Shown here: positions 1-9,293 of the stretch, piece after piece
How the letters are laid out: each line of letters opens with the position of its first letter
Numbering within the stretch: position 1 is the stretch's first letter
Source: CAVTTH01 sp963737545
Lineage (GTDB): Bacteria; Verrucomicrobiota; Verrucomicrobiia; Chthoniobacterales; UBA10450
Direction of reading: 5' to 3'
Length of the DNA: 64,000 bases
Assembly: GCA_963737545.1 (NCBI GenBank)
Contig: CAVTTH010000006.1
Span: forward strand, 62,001 to 126,000
Made by a program: the position numbers and the translations under genes
The notes under the pieces: generated by a model
Seen by the model: only the letters and a program-made list of their open reading frames with translations
Told to the model about the DNA's origin: nothing
Database searches by the model: none

Positions 1-375
1 CGTCCCCATGTAGGCGGTGATTCGCATTGTACACGATGAGTCGGTGTCGTACTCCTCGGGCGCGTAGAGAATTGAGACATCGCTCAACATCCGATCGAAC
101 GAAATCAGCAGATCGCAGGGGTAGATCGTATTTGGGTAAATGCAGTAGCCGGCAAAGCCGGCAGGCGTGAACCCCAGTACATCGGCGCGTTGAATCGAAT
201 AATTGTAATAGGCCGGATTAGCGCTGAAATGAGCGGTGATTCCACTGACGGTCAAATCCACTGGCAACGGCGAGTGAAGTGGCGCGTTGTCGAAGTCGAA
301 CAAGACGCTCTGCGCCTTTGTTTCGCTCAAACAGAAGCCAAGAGCTGTCACTAGGGCTATGAGAAATGATTTCAT
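1..375 (-). CDS. Secreted protein of unknown function, 3' end cut off by the window
   Basis: An open frame runs from an ATG at 373-375 to the window edge without a stop, giving 125 residues of a longer protein. The N-terminus (MKSFLIALVTALGFCLSETKAQS) is a typical Sec signal peptide with cleavage expected after KAQ. The mature part is rich in Tyr, Ser and Thr and contains two cysteine pairs (GYCIYPNTIYPCDLL). This composition resembles the beta-rich exported proteins of Verrucomicrobia and Acidobacteria that often end in a PEP-CTERM anchor, but the C-terminus is outside the window. I do not recognise the family, and export is the only supported statement. Confidence 0.6.
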   Translation of the reverse strand, partial: MKSFLIALVTALGFCLSETKAQSVLFDFDNAPLHSPLPVDLTVSGITAHFSANPAYYNYSIQRADVLGFTPAGFAGYCIYPNTIYPCDLLISFDRMLSDVSILYAPEEYDTDSSCTMRITAYMGT

Positions 376-511
376 AACGCCAACGTGGTTTCGTCCGTCC
401 CGATACGCTCCTCATTGCTTGGCAAAAATAGTTCATTTCTTGCGTATCCCCTTGGTGGCAGGCTTTCGCCGAGCCGATATGCAAATTGAAGCGCCGTGAT
501 GCGCGAAAGCT

Positions 512-871
512 CTATTTGTCCGACCAAATCGCGAATTCGCCTGCGCCGGGATCCGCGAAGTGAAAACGGCGGCCGCCGGGGAATTCGAAGATGTCTTTCG
601 TGACCTTGCCGCCGAGCGTGGTGACTTTGCCGCGGATTTCTTCGAGGGCTTCGTGGTAGAAAACGATCAACGGACTGCCAGCATCGACGCCGGCGGTTTT
701 CTCCGACTGAAAGAAGCCGCCGGCCATGCGGCCATCGTCGAAAGAGGCGTAGTCCGGTCCGTAATCGGTAAAGGACCAGCCGAAGAGTTCGGCAAAGAAG
801 CGTTTGGTCTCGGCCAGGTTGCGCGTCGGGACTTCGAGGTAATCTACCGTGTTCGGGAGCGATTTGTGCAT
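512..871 (-). CDS. VOC (glyoxalase/bleomycin-resistance fold) family protein
   Basis: This 119-residue protein is one VOC module of the length seen in single-domain family members. The N-terminal strand DYLEVPTRNLAETKRFFAEL followed by FGWSF is the classic first beta-alpha-beta unit, and the C-terminal part (GRRFHFADPGAGEFAIWSD) holds the second-unit strand that normally carries a metal or substrate Glu. VOC proteins are cytoplasmic metal enzymes or binding proteins with very varied substrates, so none is assigned. The gene stands alone, 9 bases downstream of the secreted peptidase-like gene on the same strand. The ATG at 869-871 is the only early start. Confidence 0.85.
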   Translation of the reverse strand: MHKSLPNTVDYLEVPTRNLAETKRFFAELFGWSFTDYGPDYASFDDGRMAGGFFQSEKTAGVDAGSPLIVFYHEALEEIRGKVTTLGGKVTKDIFEFPGGRRFHFADPGAGEFAIWSDK

Positions 872-880
872 AGCGGAACT

Positions 881-2275
881 CTATTGGAACTGCGCCTCGA
901 GCACATCCAAATAAACCGAGATCGCGTCTCGTCGGCGCGGCCGCGGCTCCTCCGACTTAACTGCTGCTTTCAGAAATTCTGCGAAATTTCCGCTGCGCGT
1001 TTGTGATTGCGTCGCTTCAAACCAATTCAGGTAATCATCGATCTGGTCCACTCGGTTGCTCATCTCCCTCCGCGCGCTGGTCAGCTGATTGAGTCGTTCC
1101 GTAATTCGTCGCGTTTTCTTTCGTGCGAGGGCAGAGACGATCTTTTGATACTCGAGAATGATCGGTCGAGAGATTGGATTCGACTGCGTCGCGAGCGATA
1201 TCAAGTCCAGGGTCAGTTGATTGAGAACTGGAACGCGCGAGGGGAGGCGAAGGAAATTCTTGTAATCCTCGAGACGACAAGACCCAAGAGGTGGGCCGAA
1301 GTGAAGATGAAGAAGTTCGTCGAGCTGACGCTCGGTTTCTGCAATGGAAAGCGCCTGGTAACCACCGTTCGCTGAAATACGCGCGATGTTTGAGGTCCAT
1401 GCTTTCTCCGCCGTTTCCTCGGAAGCGCCCAGAATCGGGAAATGCTCACGCAGGTCAGCGGCAACGTCGTTAGGGGATTCTGGGAGATCGGTAATGTAAC
1501 GTGCCAGGCGCGGGCGACCTTCTGGCCCGTTCATGAAAAGTGAGATGAGTGCGTACGAGCAGGCGGAGAAAAGTTTTCGCGAAGGTGAATCGAGAAATCC
1601 CGGGCGTTGGGAAAGAAAGTGTTGCAGCGACATCAGCTTCTTCGTTGTCACGAGATCCTTCAGAATGTTCACGAAAGCGGATTGATCCCGACCCGGGGTC
1701 GATGCCAGAACACCGTCGAGTAGCCAATCAGGCGGCTGCACGTAGGTTGTTCCGGGAGGCAGATTCGGTCTTTCGCGATACATCAATTCCAGAATGATGG
1801 CTCGCAACAGCTCCCGTTCTACCGCCGGTCCGTTGATGTCGGGTCCGATAACAAGATCGAGTTGAAGCTTTAGGCCAAAGCCGGTTTGGTTGAAATAGAG
1901 CGCGATGCGCGGCACGTCCGGCAAATTCGCCAGGGGATACTGGGCGTTCACGATGATGGGCGTCTTCCAGTGATCAGGCTGCTGCAGGAGAGCGAGCAGC
2001 GTGGCTTTCGTCCGCTCACCGGCATTGCAAAGCGCCCCGCGGACGGGCGCGTCCGTTCCATAAACGATGAATTGATGCGACGGACTCACACTTCGCGGCA
2101 GTGGCGGGAGGGGGCCGGCTCCAGCGCGGCCGGAAAGAAGGAAGCTGATCAGAACCGCAGCGGAGAGGGCGATCGTGTTTCGCACAGCGAATCGATGGTA
2201 ACGGCTCCGGGGCATTGGAGGCGAGCAGGAAGAAGATGATGCTTCCCTTTTATGCAAAAAAAGTGGAACATTCAT
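881..2275 (-). CDS. Exported protein resembling a gluzincin (peptidase MA-like) that has lost its HExxH motif
   Basis: The product is 464 residues from the first ATG; a second start at 2215 (MPRSRYHRF) would place a hydrophobic export segment (NTIALSAAVLISFLL) closer to the N-terminus and is plausible. In the middle, LLRAIILELMYRERP is followed about 15 residues later by PPDWLLDGVLA. This spacing matches the HExxH helix and the P-x-WLxEG element of gluzincin metalloproteases, but both metal-binding histidines and the catalytic Glu are absent. The rest is helical. I infer a catalytically dead peptidase fold used as a binding or scaffold protein in the envelope; no close family is recognised. 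Confidence 0.55.
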   Translation of the reverse strand: MNVPLFLHKREASSSSCSPPMPRSRYHRFAVRNTIALSAAVLISFLLSGRAGAGPLPPLPRSVSPSHQFIVYGTDAPVRGALCNAGERTKATLLALLQQPDHWKTPIIVNAQYPLANLPDVPRIALYFNQTGFGLKLQLDLVIGPDINGPAVERELLRAIILELMYRERPNLPPGTTYVQPPDWLLDGVLASTPGRDQSAFVNILKDLVTTKKLMSLQHFLSQRPGFLDSPSRKLFSACSYALISLFMNGPEGRPRLARYITDLPESPNDVAADLREHFPILGASEETAEKAWTSNIARISANGGYQALSIAETERQLDELLHLHFGPPLGSCRLEDYKNFLRLPSRVPVLNQLTLDLISLATQSNPISRPIILEYQKIVSALARKKTRRITERLNQLTSARREMSNRVDQIDDYLNWFEATQSQTRSGNFAEFLKAAVKSEEPRPRRRDAISVYLDVLEAQFQ

Positions 2276-2311
2276 GGATCGAGTGGTGTCTAATTTTACA
2301 ACCCCAAAATT

Positions 2312-2968
2312 ATGAATTCGAAAAACTTTCTTATCGTTGGTGCCATCGTCGCGGCCTGCATGTCAACGGTTCCGATCGCGATGGCGGCGGGTCATGGCCA
2401 TGGTGGCGGCTCGTTTGCCGGTTCGCGAGCGGGCTTTTCGGCTCCGCGCGGAAACTTCGGAGGCCCGCGGCCAGGTTTCTACGGAGCGCGTGCGGGGTAC
2501 GCGGCGCAGCGAGCAAGTTTCAACTATCAACGCCAGGGGCAGTTCTCGCGTCGGTCCGGTGCCGTAGCAGGCAATTGGCGCGGCAATGGCAACTGGCACG
2601 GGAGCGGCCACCATGGGCATCGCTACGGTTGTAACAACGTCGTCTTCATCGGCGGATACCCCTACTACGGATATGGATGGGACTATCCTTACTGGGGTGG
2701 GTATTACCCCTACTGGGGCGGATATTACCCCTATGATGGCGGATATTATTCCGACTATAATGGCGCCGGGGTTTATCAGGGCGGCGACGCCTCGCTTATT
2801 CTACAGGTCCAGGAAAGGCTGGCTCGCGCCGGGTATTATCATGGAGCGATCGACGGACTGATCGGCGGTAAGACCCGGAGCGCGATCCGGGCATACGAAC
2901 GTTCTCATCGTCTCCCGGTCGACGGTGTGATCGACGATGACCTTTTGGCCAGGATGGGACTGTCGTAA
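2312..2968 (+). CDS. Exported Gly/Tyr-rich protein with C-terminal peptidoglycan-binding domain
   Basis: The 218-residue product has a signal peptide (about residues 1-25, ending MAMAA), a long low-complexity segment of Gly, Arg, Phe and His, a YPYWGGYYP repeat region around residues 110-150, and a C-terminal PG_binding_1 domain (about 160-218; VQERLARAGYYHGAIDG, then KTRSAIRAYERSHRLPVDG). That domain binds peptidoglycan non-covalently in many cell-wall hydrolases and structural proteins. The protein is therefore predicted to be periplasmic or wall-associated. It is divergent from the upstream gene on the other strand, sharing a 36-base gap, so the promoters must overlap. No catalytic domain is present. 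Confidence 0.8.
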   Translation: MNSKNFLIVGAIVAACMSTVPIAMAAGHGHGGGSFAGSRAGFSAPRGNFGGPRPGFYGARAGYAAQRASFNYQRQGQFSRRSGAVAGNWRGNGNWHGSGHHGHRYGCNNVVFIGGYPYYGYGWDYPYWGGYYPYWGGYYPYDGGYYSDYNGAGVYQGGDASLILQVQERLARAGYYHGAIDGLIGGKTRSAIRAYERSHRLPVDGVIDDDLLARMGLS

Positions 2969-3025
2969 CGGCCAACGAACTTGGGTGAGGGGGTCGAAGG
3001 CAGGAGTCTTCGGCCCGCTTGTCGC

Positions 3026-3772
3026 CTACTGCAGGGCCGCAGTCAGTTCCACCGCCTGTGGATGAAATTCAATCGCGGCCAGCTTGGCCACCAGCTTTCG
3101 TTCCCGGTCGAGTGCTTTGAAAAGATCTGCGAAAATCACGCCGCCGTATTTCATTACCTCGGGATGAATCGGCATCCGTCCGATGCTTCCTCCCCGGCTG
3201 GAGGCGGTGAGCTTGCCGTCGCCGGTTGCTATCGCGTAATCCGCCGTGGTGTAGAGCGAGTACCCGAACACGGAACGTTCCATTGTGATCTCACAAACCC
3301 CTTCATCCATTTTTACCAGGGCGCGCTCGAAATGGAGGAGCGGCTCGTCCAGAGCCGCCTGTTTGCTCCGGAGTGCATTAGCCAGGTAAGCGTTCACTTC
3401 CTGCTCGGTGAACCGGAGTTTCGCACCGCGATGGGCCATGGTCGCATCTTCTAATTCAAAATTGATCTGCCTTGGCAACTCCGCGTTTTTCTTTTTCGGC
3501 GGTACATCCGGAGCGAGCAGTGCCAGGATGACGGCCGCCGCTGCGACGGCCCCAAGCACGACCTTGCATAGCTTGATGAATACGTATTTGTACCGATCCG
3601 CCTGCCGGCCGAACATTCGCTTGACCCGCTTCTGGGTCTCCTCCGGTTTTTCTTCCACGATCGCCTTCTCTTTCGTGAGCTTCGAACGATCGAGTTTCGC
3701 GCCGCAATCGTGGCAGTAAATGCGCTCCGCTTCGTTCTCTCGCCGGCAATCAGGACAAATGAGCGCGGTCAT
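3026..3772 (-). CDS. Zinc-ribbon membrane-anchored protein of unknown function
   Basis: The 248-residue protein starts with a rubredoxin-like zinc ribbon (CPDC at residues 6-9 and CHDC at 20-23), followed by a charged linker, one membrane helix (VVLGAVAAAAVILALLAPDV, about 68-88) and an extracytoplasmic C-terminal domain of about 150 residues. The last domain has alternating strands and a FTEQEVNAYLANAL helix, as in small lipid- or ligand-binding modules, but I cannot name it. The topology implies a cytoplasmic zinc ribbon and an external sensor or binding domain. The start overlaps the stop of the FmdB-like gene by four bases, so the two are co-transcribed and probably translationally coupled. 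Confidence 0.65.
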   Translation of the reverse strand: MTALICPDCRRENEAERIYCHDCGAKLDRSKLTKEKAIVEEKPEETQKRVKRMFGRQADRYKYVFIKLCKVVLGAVAAAAVILALLAPDVPPKKKNAELPRQINFELEDATMAHRGAKLRFTEQEVNAYLANALRSKQAALDEPLLHFERALVKMDEGVCEITMERSVFGYSLYTTADYAIATGDGKLTASSRGGSIGRMPIHPEVMKYGGVIFADLFKALDRERKLVAKLAAIEFHPQAVELTAALQ

Positions 3773-4134
3773 GTGGAGGGTCCTTTCTTCGATTTGCTTT
3801 CAGAAGATTTTGGAGGAGTTGCTGCTGGCGCCGTGCCAGTTCCTTCGGTTTTGCCCGAGGCTTTATCTGGAGTCGAACCGGCAGTTGAACTCGCGGGCGC
3901 ATCTTTCTTCGCTCCCTCCTGATACGACTTGCTGCGATAATCCGTGATGTAGAAGCCGGAGCCCTTGAAGATCAATCCGGCGCCAGTGCCGAGCAGGCGT
4001 TTCACTTGTCCATGCCCCCACTTTTCCATTCGGCAGAGTTCCCTGGGACATTCCTTGAATGGCTCATCACGCATTGATTGGTAGGCGTCGAAATTCTGAC
4101 CGCATTTCATACAGGAATACTCGTAGGTCGGCAT
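3769..4134 (-). CDS. FmdB-family zinc ribbon protein
   Basis: The first 60 residues are a typical FmdB/CxxC_CxxC_SSSS zinc ribbon: MPTYEYSCMKCG gives the first Cys pair, KECPRELC the second, and VKRLLGTGAGLIFKGSGFYITDYR is the conserved Gly-rich end of the domain. The C-terminal 45 residues are low-complexity Ala, Ser, Lys and Pro, as usual in this family. The role of FmdB proteins is not firmly established, though some are tied to regulation of amidase or formamidase operons. The gene is upstream of, and overlaps by four bases, the second zinc-ribbon gene, suggesting the two act together. Confidence 0.85.
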   Translation of the reverse strand: MPTYEYSCMKCGQNFDAYQSMRDEPFKECPRELCRMEKWGHGQVKRLLGTGAGLIFKGSGFYITDYRSKSYQEGAKKDAPASSTAGSTPDKASGKTEGTGTAPAATPPKSSESKSKKGPST

Positions 4135-4308
4135 GTCGTGCGTCTCGCCTTTTGACTGAAGGTCGGCATTGTCGGGTACATAAAGCAGAATTCAAGCCTT
4201 GCCAGATATACGGTGAGGCCGATACCCCGGTTCCTGACGACAATCCATTCGGTGACCACCTTGACTTTGAGATTGCTCGCGCTGAAAGTTGGCCTCGCTT
4301 TTTTTCTC

Positions 4309-4926
4309 ATGTCGTCATGTTTTCTCCGCAGTTCGTTACTGCTCTTTTCCCTCGCCGGCGCGATCTTTTTGGCGGGTTGTGAAAGCGATGATCCGAGATT
4401 TTCTTCGCAGACTCAATATCTCGGCGGAGTTTACGGGAATGGCCCGGTTTCGGCAGGCGCGCCCCAGGACACCGTTTCGTACTGGGACGGCGATGGGATG
4501 ACCGGCAAACCCTCGGTCAAAATCGTTCTCGGCGAGCAACGCGCTTATTTTTATAAGGGCGGGCAGTTGGCCGGCATCTCGCAACTCTCCACTGGACGAG
4601 AAGGATTGGCTACACCAAACGGTCATTTCTCGATACAGCAAAAAGACATCGACCACGTCTCCAGCAAGTATGGCGACTATGTCGACGCGGCTGACAACGT
4701 GGTCGTTCCGAACGTGAACGTCGACACGGATCCAAAGCCGGCCGGGACGCATTTCAAAGGCGCACCGATGCCCTATTTCATGCGGATCGTGGGCGGTGTC
4801 GGGATGCACGCCGGCTATCTTCCCGGGTATCCTGCCTCGCACGGTTGTATCCGGATGCCGGAATTCATGGCAGAAGAATTCTTCAAATCAGTCTCAGTCG
4901 GCACGCCGGTGACAATTACGAATTGA
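4309..4926 (+). CDS. L,D-transpeptidase (YkuD domain) lipoprotein
   Basis: The start is placed at 4309 rather than at the in-frame ATG at 4213, because from 4309 the protein begins with a lipoprotein signal (MSSCFLRSSLLLFSLAGAIF then LAGC, lipidated Cys at residue 24). The YkuD domain follows: VKIVLGEQRAYFYKGGQL at its beginning, and the catalytic signature MHAGYLPGYPASHGCIRMP with the conserved His, the SHGC nucleophile Cys and Arg. L,D-transpeptidases form 3-3 crosslinks in peptidoglycan or attach proteins to it, acting in the periplasm. The final mature length (about 180 residues) fits a single-domain enzyme with no binding modules. Confidence 0.9.
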   Translation: MSSCFLRSSLLLFSLAGAIFLAGCESDDPRFSSQTQYLGGVYGNGPVSAGAPQDTVSYWDGDGMTGKPSVKIVLGEQRAYFYKGGQLAGISQLSTGREGLATPNGHFSIQQKDIDHVSSKYGDYVDAADNVVVPNVNVDTDPKPAGTHFKGAPMPYFMRIVGGVGMHAGYLPGYPASHGCIRMPEFMAEEFFKSVSVGTPVTITN

Positions 4927-5007
4927 TCAGGAACCTTTAGTTTCGGCCGAGTTTGGCTCTCACGGCTTGCAGTTCATCCAGCTCGGGGACATTCTGGTAA
5001 TTGATCG

Positions 5008-6027
5008 ATGATCATTATCGCACAGCCCCAGGCAACCGAAGAAGAAGTTGAGCGCATTTTGGCGCGAGTCCGTGAATTCGGCCTCGAACCCCAGATCAGC
5101 CGCGGCGCTTCGCGTATGATCATCGGTGTCTTTGGTGCGGAGGATCGCGTGCGCGAAAAGCCGTTCGCCGCCATGCCGGGCGTAGAGGCGGTGGTTCCGG
5201 CGTTCAGGCCATACAAGCTCGCCGCCGCTTCGGAAGACCACGGGACAGGTGTGGCGGTTACGATTGGAAACGTGCCAGTTGGCGGCCGTGAAAACATTGT
5301 TCTGATTTCGGGTCCGTGTGCCGTGGAGAGCAAAGAGCAGATCCTTTCGGTCGCGCGAACTGTGAAAGAATCCGGTGCCAGAATTCTGCGGGGTGGGGCG
5401 TTTAAGCCTCGAACTTCGCCCTACAGCTTTCAAGGTTTGCGCGAAGAAGGGCTGCGGCTCCTGGCCGAGGCTCGCGCTGAGACCGGCCTGCCGATTATTA
5501 CCGAGATCATGGATCCGCGCGACCTGACGATGGTGGAGCGTTACGCCGATTGCCTTCAGATCGGCACTCGCAACATGCAAAACTACTCGCTCCTGAAAGA
5601 GGTCGGGCAAAGCCGATTGCCGGTTTTGCTCAAGCGCGGCTTCAGCGCCACGATCAACGAGTTGATCATGAGCGCCGAATACATCCTGAACGAAGGAAAC
5701 ATGAGTGTCCTGCTTTGCGAACGCGGCATCCGGACATTCGAGAATGCGACCCGGTATACCCTTGATTTGAATGCGGTCCCGATTTTAAAATCGAAGACCC
5801 ATCTTCCAGTCGTGGTTGATCCCACCCATGGCATCGGGCTGCGCGAATTCATCCCCCGAATGTCGCTTGCGGCGGTGGCGGCGGGCGCCGACGCGGTGAT
5901 GATTGAGGTTCATGACACGCCGGAGTTCGCCAGGAGCGACGGAGAGCAGGCGCTCACTCCGAGCGCATTCGCCGAACTGGTCCCTCGTGTCCGGGCGGTG
6001 GCGGAAGCGGTTGGCCGGGAACTTTAA
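5008..6027 (+). CDS. aroF: 3-deoxy-7-phosphoheptulonate (DAHP) synthase, AroF/Thermotoga type
   Basis: This enzyme condenses phosphoenolpyruvate with erythrose 4-phosphate, the first step of the shikimate pathway. The 339 residues consist of an N-terminal ferredoxin-like regulatory domain (about 1-70; VERILARVREFGLEPQISRG) and the TIM-barrel catalytic domain, in which ISGPCAVES, RGGAFKPRTSPYSFQG, QIGTRNMQNY, LLKRG and DPTHGIGLR give the substrate and metal ligands. This is the type Ibeta architecture whose N-terminal domain mediates feedback inhibition by aromatic amino acids in relatives. The ATG at 5008 starts the regulatory domain exactly. The gene is single, 88 bases upstream of mfd. Confidence 0.95.
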   Translation: MIIIAQPQATEEEVERILARVREFGLEPQISRGASRMIIGVFGAEDRVREKPFAAMPGVEAVVPAFRPYKLAAASEDHGTGVAVTIGNVPVGGRENIVLISGPCAVESKEQILSVARTVKESGARILRGGAFKPRTSPYSFQGLREEGLRLLAEARAETGLPIITEIMDPRDLTMVERYADCLQIGTRNMQNYSLLKEVGQSRLPVLLKRGFSATINELIMSAEYILNEGNMSVLLCERGIRTFENATRYTLDLNAVPILKSKTHLPVVVDPTHGIGLREFIPRMSLAAVAAGADAVMIEVHDTPEFARSDGEQALTPSAFAELVPRVRAVAEAVGREL

Positions 6028-6115
6028 GCCGCACCGGGCAGCGGCGTCAGGTCTCAGGTTTCTCTGCGAGATGCCAGGAAATTGAAGTTCTCGTTAGATC
6101 AGCGAAGCGTTCCGC

Positions 6116-9100
6116 GTGGAAAATTCGTCTGACGCGATGGTTGTTTCTGCAGTCATTGCCGCGGAACCAATCGCAAAAAAGTTGCGCGCGGTGGCGAAGG
6201 CGTGCGCGCCGGTGGCGTTTTCCCATGTCATCGAGCCGGCGCAGGCGCTGCTCGTCGCTGCGATTGCGCGCGAAGTTCGTCACACGCTCTGGATTATTTG
6301 CCCGAGCGTTCGCTCGCAAGAACTGCTCCACGAAAGTCTGCTCAACTGGCTGCCGGAGGCACTCCTCCTCCCCGAAGCCGAATTCGCTGCGGTCGAAAAT
6401 ATTCTGCCCGACCCCGAAATCGGTGCGGAACGACTTGCTCTCCTGACGCTGATCGAGCGCGAACGCGGTCCGCACGTAATCGTGGCAACTCGCGCCGGCC
6501 TCGATCAATCCGCACCGAAACCCGGAGCGTTGCAGTCAGGTGTCATTCAACTCAGCCAGGGGACCGCCGAAACCATGGAAGCTTCAGTGCAGCGGTTAGC
6601 CGATGCCGGTTACGAACGCGTCGCTCAGGTGGCTGTGCGAGGACAATTCGCTGTCCGCGGCGGCATTCTCGATTTGTTTTCCTGGCAGGCACAATTGCCT
6701 GTCCGCGTCGAATTCTTTGGTGATGAAATCGAATCGCTGCGCGAGTTCGATGTCGATACCCAAATATCGGTCCGTAGTTTGCGATCGTTCGACATCCTGC
6801 TCGGAGCGGCGGATGACCTGAGCGGACGTGTTCGCGACTACATCGCGAAGGATCATCTCCGCGTTGCAGTGGAGCCGGAGGAAAACGACGACGCGGAAAT
6901 CCAGATCAGCGAAGGCTGGATTGAGGAGGGGCCGGAGAATTTTGACGGCGCATTTCAGGACTGCGAAGTGGGCGACTTCGCAATGGGCGATTTCATGCTC
7001 GTCGAAGTCAAACGCGCGCATTTTTCTTCGCGCTTGCAACAATGGCAGGCGGCCGGTTCGCGCATCGTCATCTATTTCCAAACCGAAGGCGAGATCGAGC
7101 GCTTCCGCGAAATCATGGGGGGTGCGCCGGCTTTGGCGGGAGTTGAGCTGGTGGAGGGAACGCTTTCGCGTGGATTTGTTTTTCCAGCTGGAAATCTGAT
7201 TGTTCTTTCCGGCGCTGAACTCTTCGGGCGCTTCCCGACTCATGGACGACGGCGCCTGCAACGCGCCGAACGGTTGGGTCGGAACCGAGCGCAGATCGAT
7301 TTCAGCGAGCTAATTGAAGGCGATCCGGTTGTCCATCTCGAGCATGGCGTTGGCCGGTATCTGGAACTTGCACGCATGCCGGCGGCAGGCGGCGGAATGC
7401 AGGAAGTGCTTGTCCTCGAATTCGCCGACGAGGCGAAACTCTACGTTCCGCTTGAGCAGGCTTATCTCGTTTCTCGTTATGTCGGTGTCGGCAAGAAATC
7501 GCCACCACTCAGTTCACTGGGAGATGCAAAGTGGGCTCGCGCGAAAAAAAATGCCGCCGCTTCGATCTTCGATTACGCCGGCAAAATGCTTGCCATTCAG
7601 GCGGAGCGCGAGACGCAGGCTGGTCACGCATTTGGGGCGGACACAAAATGGCAGGCCGAGTTCGAGCACTCGTTTCCGTATCGGGAAACGCCCGATCAGC
7701 TGAAGGCGATTGTCGCGACAAAGAGCGACATGGAACAGCCGCGCTCGATGGATCGGCTCATTTGCGGCGACGTCGGGTTCGGGAAAACCGAGGTCGCGAT
7801 TCGGGCCGCGTTCAAGGCGGTCATGGAAGGAAAGCAGGTTGCGGTGCTGGCTCCGACGACCGTGCTGGCGCAGCAGCATTACGAAACGTTTCGCCAGCGC
7901 ATGCTCGATTATCCCGTCCGCATCGAAATGCTCAGCCGGTTTCGATCACCGGCGGAGCAGCGCAAAGTTCTGGAGCTTTTGCGCGAGGGCGGGGTAGACA
8001 TTGTGATCGGAACCCATCGCCTCATCTCCGGCGACGTTGTCTTCAAGGACCTGGGCCTTGTCGTGATCGATGAGGAACAGCGCTTCGGCGTCTTGCACAA
8101 AGAGAAGTTCAAGGAGTTGTTCAAACTCGTCGACGTGCTCACGCTTTCGGCCACGCCCATTCCCCGCACGCTCTATCTCTCGCTCGTCGGGGTTAAAGAC
8201 ATGTCCACCATCGAAACGCCGCCGTTGAATCGATTGCCGGTCGAGACAATGGTTTGTGGCTACGACGAGCGCATCATTCGCGATGCCATCAATCGCGAGT
8301 TGGAACGGCAGGGTCAGGTTTTCTTTCTGCACAATCGCGTGCAATCGATCGAACGCGTCCGTGATCGCATCGCCGAGCTTTGCCCACAAGCTCGGGTCGA
8401 GTTTGGTCACGGCCAAATGGATGCGGATGAACTGGAATCGGTCATGGCGCGTTTCGTTGCCGGGAAAATCGACATCCTCGTCTGCACCACGATCATCGAG
8501 AGCGGCCTCGATATTCCCAATGCGAACACGATCATTATCGATCGGGCCGACCGTTTCGGGCTGGCCGATTTGTATCAATTGCGCGGCCGGGTCGGTCGGG
8601 CCGAGCACAAGGCCTATGCCTATCTTCTGCTGCCGCGCGAAATGATGACGGTGGGGGCGGCGCGCAAGCGGATCAACGCCATCAAACAATACAGCTCGTT
8701 AGGCGCGGGCTTTCGTATCGCCATGCGCGATCTCGAGATTCGTGGCGCCGGCAGCATTCTCGGGACGGCACAGAGCGGCAATATCGTGGCGATCGGATTC
8801 GATCTCTATTGCCAGTTGCTCAAGCAAGCCGTCGCGCAGTTGAAAGGAGAGAAGTTCCGGCCGCGGCTGGAGGTCGAGCTTCGTCTTGATTTCGTGGCGA
8901 CGAACGAAGCGGAATTCCTCCGCGCTGGCCCCACTATCCGGCTGCCGGCTTTTATCCCGATCGATTATATTGCGGACACGACACTGCGCATCCAGGCCTA
9001 TCGCCGGCTTGCGGAAATCACGACGCGCGAGCAATGGGATCGTGTGCGGAAGGATTGGCGTGACCGTTTCGGGAAGTTCCCGTCCGCGGTTGACAATCTG

Positions 9101-9289
9101 CTCCTTCTCACCGACATCAAGCTCTTCGCCGCCAGAGCTGGTTTAAGCCGCGTTGAGGTGCGCGAAGGAAAATTGATGCTGACGCGACGAGGGGATTTTA
9201 TACTTGTCGCTGGCAAATTTCCTCGCTTAAGTTCCGATAGAATCGACCAGCATCTTGGCGAAATCCTGGAGCTGGTTAAGAGCCTTTGA
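6116..9289 (+). CDS. mfd: Transcription-repair coupling factor Mfd
   Basis: Mfd removes RNA polymerase stalled at DNA lesions and recruits UvrA. The 1057-residue protein shows the expected order: a UvrB-like N-terminal region (AQVAVRGQFAVRGGILDLFS), the CarD-like RNA-polymerase interaction domain near residue 400 (GDPVVHLEHGVGRYL), then the RecG-like translocase with Walker A GDVGFGKTEVA near 548, the DEEQ box near 651, SATPIPRTLYLSL, and QLRGRVGR of motif VI, followed by the TRCF C-terminal domain. The frame opens with GTG at 6116; an ATG at 6137 is an equally possible start. It is somewhat shorter than the E. coli protein. The downstream foldase gene begins five bases after its stop. Confidence 0.95.
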   Translation: MENSSDAMVVSAVIAAEPIAKKLRAVAKACAPVAFSHVIEPAQALLVAAIAREVRHTLWIICPSVRSQELLHESLLNWLPEALLLPEAEFAAVENILPDPEIGAERLALLTLIERERGPHVIVATRAGLDQSAPKPGALQSGVIQLSQGTAETMEASVQRLADAGYERVAQVAVRGQFAVRGGILDLFSWQAQLPVRVEFFGDEIESLREFDVDTQISVRSLRSFDILLGAADDLSGRVRDYIAKDHLRVAVEPEENDDAEIQISEGWIEEGPENFDGAFQDCEVGDFAMGDFMLVEVKRAHFSSRLQQWQAAGSRIVIYFQTEGEIERFREIMGGAPALAGVELVEGTLSRGFVFPAGNLIVLSGAELFGRFPTHGRRRLQRAERLGRNRAQIDFSELIEGDPVVHLEHGVGRYLELARMPAAGGGMQEVLVLEFADEAKLYVPLEQAYLVSRYVGVGKKSPPLSSLGDAKWARAKKNAAASIFDYAGKMLAIQAERETQAGHAFGADTKWQAEFEHSFPYRETPDQLKAIVATKSDMEQPRSMDRLICGDVGFGKTEVAIRAAFKAVMEGKQVAVLAPTTVLAQQHYETFRQRMLDYPVRIEMLSRFRSPAEQRKVLELLREGGVDIVIGTHRLISGDVVFKDLGLVVIDEEQRFGVLHKEKFKELFKLVDVLTLSATPIPRTLYLSLVGVKDMSTIETPPLNRLPVETMVCGYDERIIRDAINRELERQGQVFFLHNRVQSIERVRDRIAELCPQARVEFGHGQMDADELESVMARFVAGKIDILVCTTIIESGLDIPNANTIIIDRADRFGLADLYQLRGRVGRAEHKAYAYLLLPREMMTVGAARKRINAIKQYSSLGAGFRIAMRDLEIRGAGSILGTAQSGNIVAIGFDLYCQLLKQAVAQLKGEKFRPRLEVELRLDFVATNEAEFLRAGPTIRLPAFIPIDYIADTTLRIQAYRRLAEITTREQWDRVRKDWRDRFGKFPSAVDNLLLLTDIKLFAARAGLSRVEVREGKLMLTRRGDFILVAGKFPRLSSDRIDQHLGEILELVKSL

Positions 9290-9293
9290 ATCA

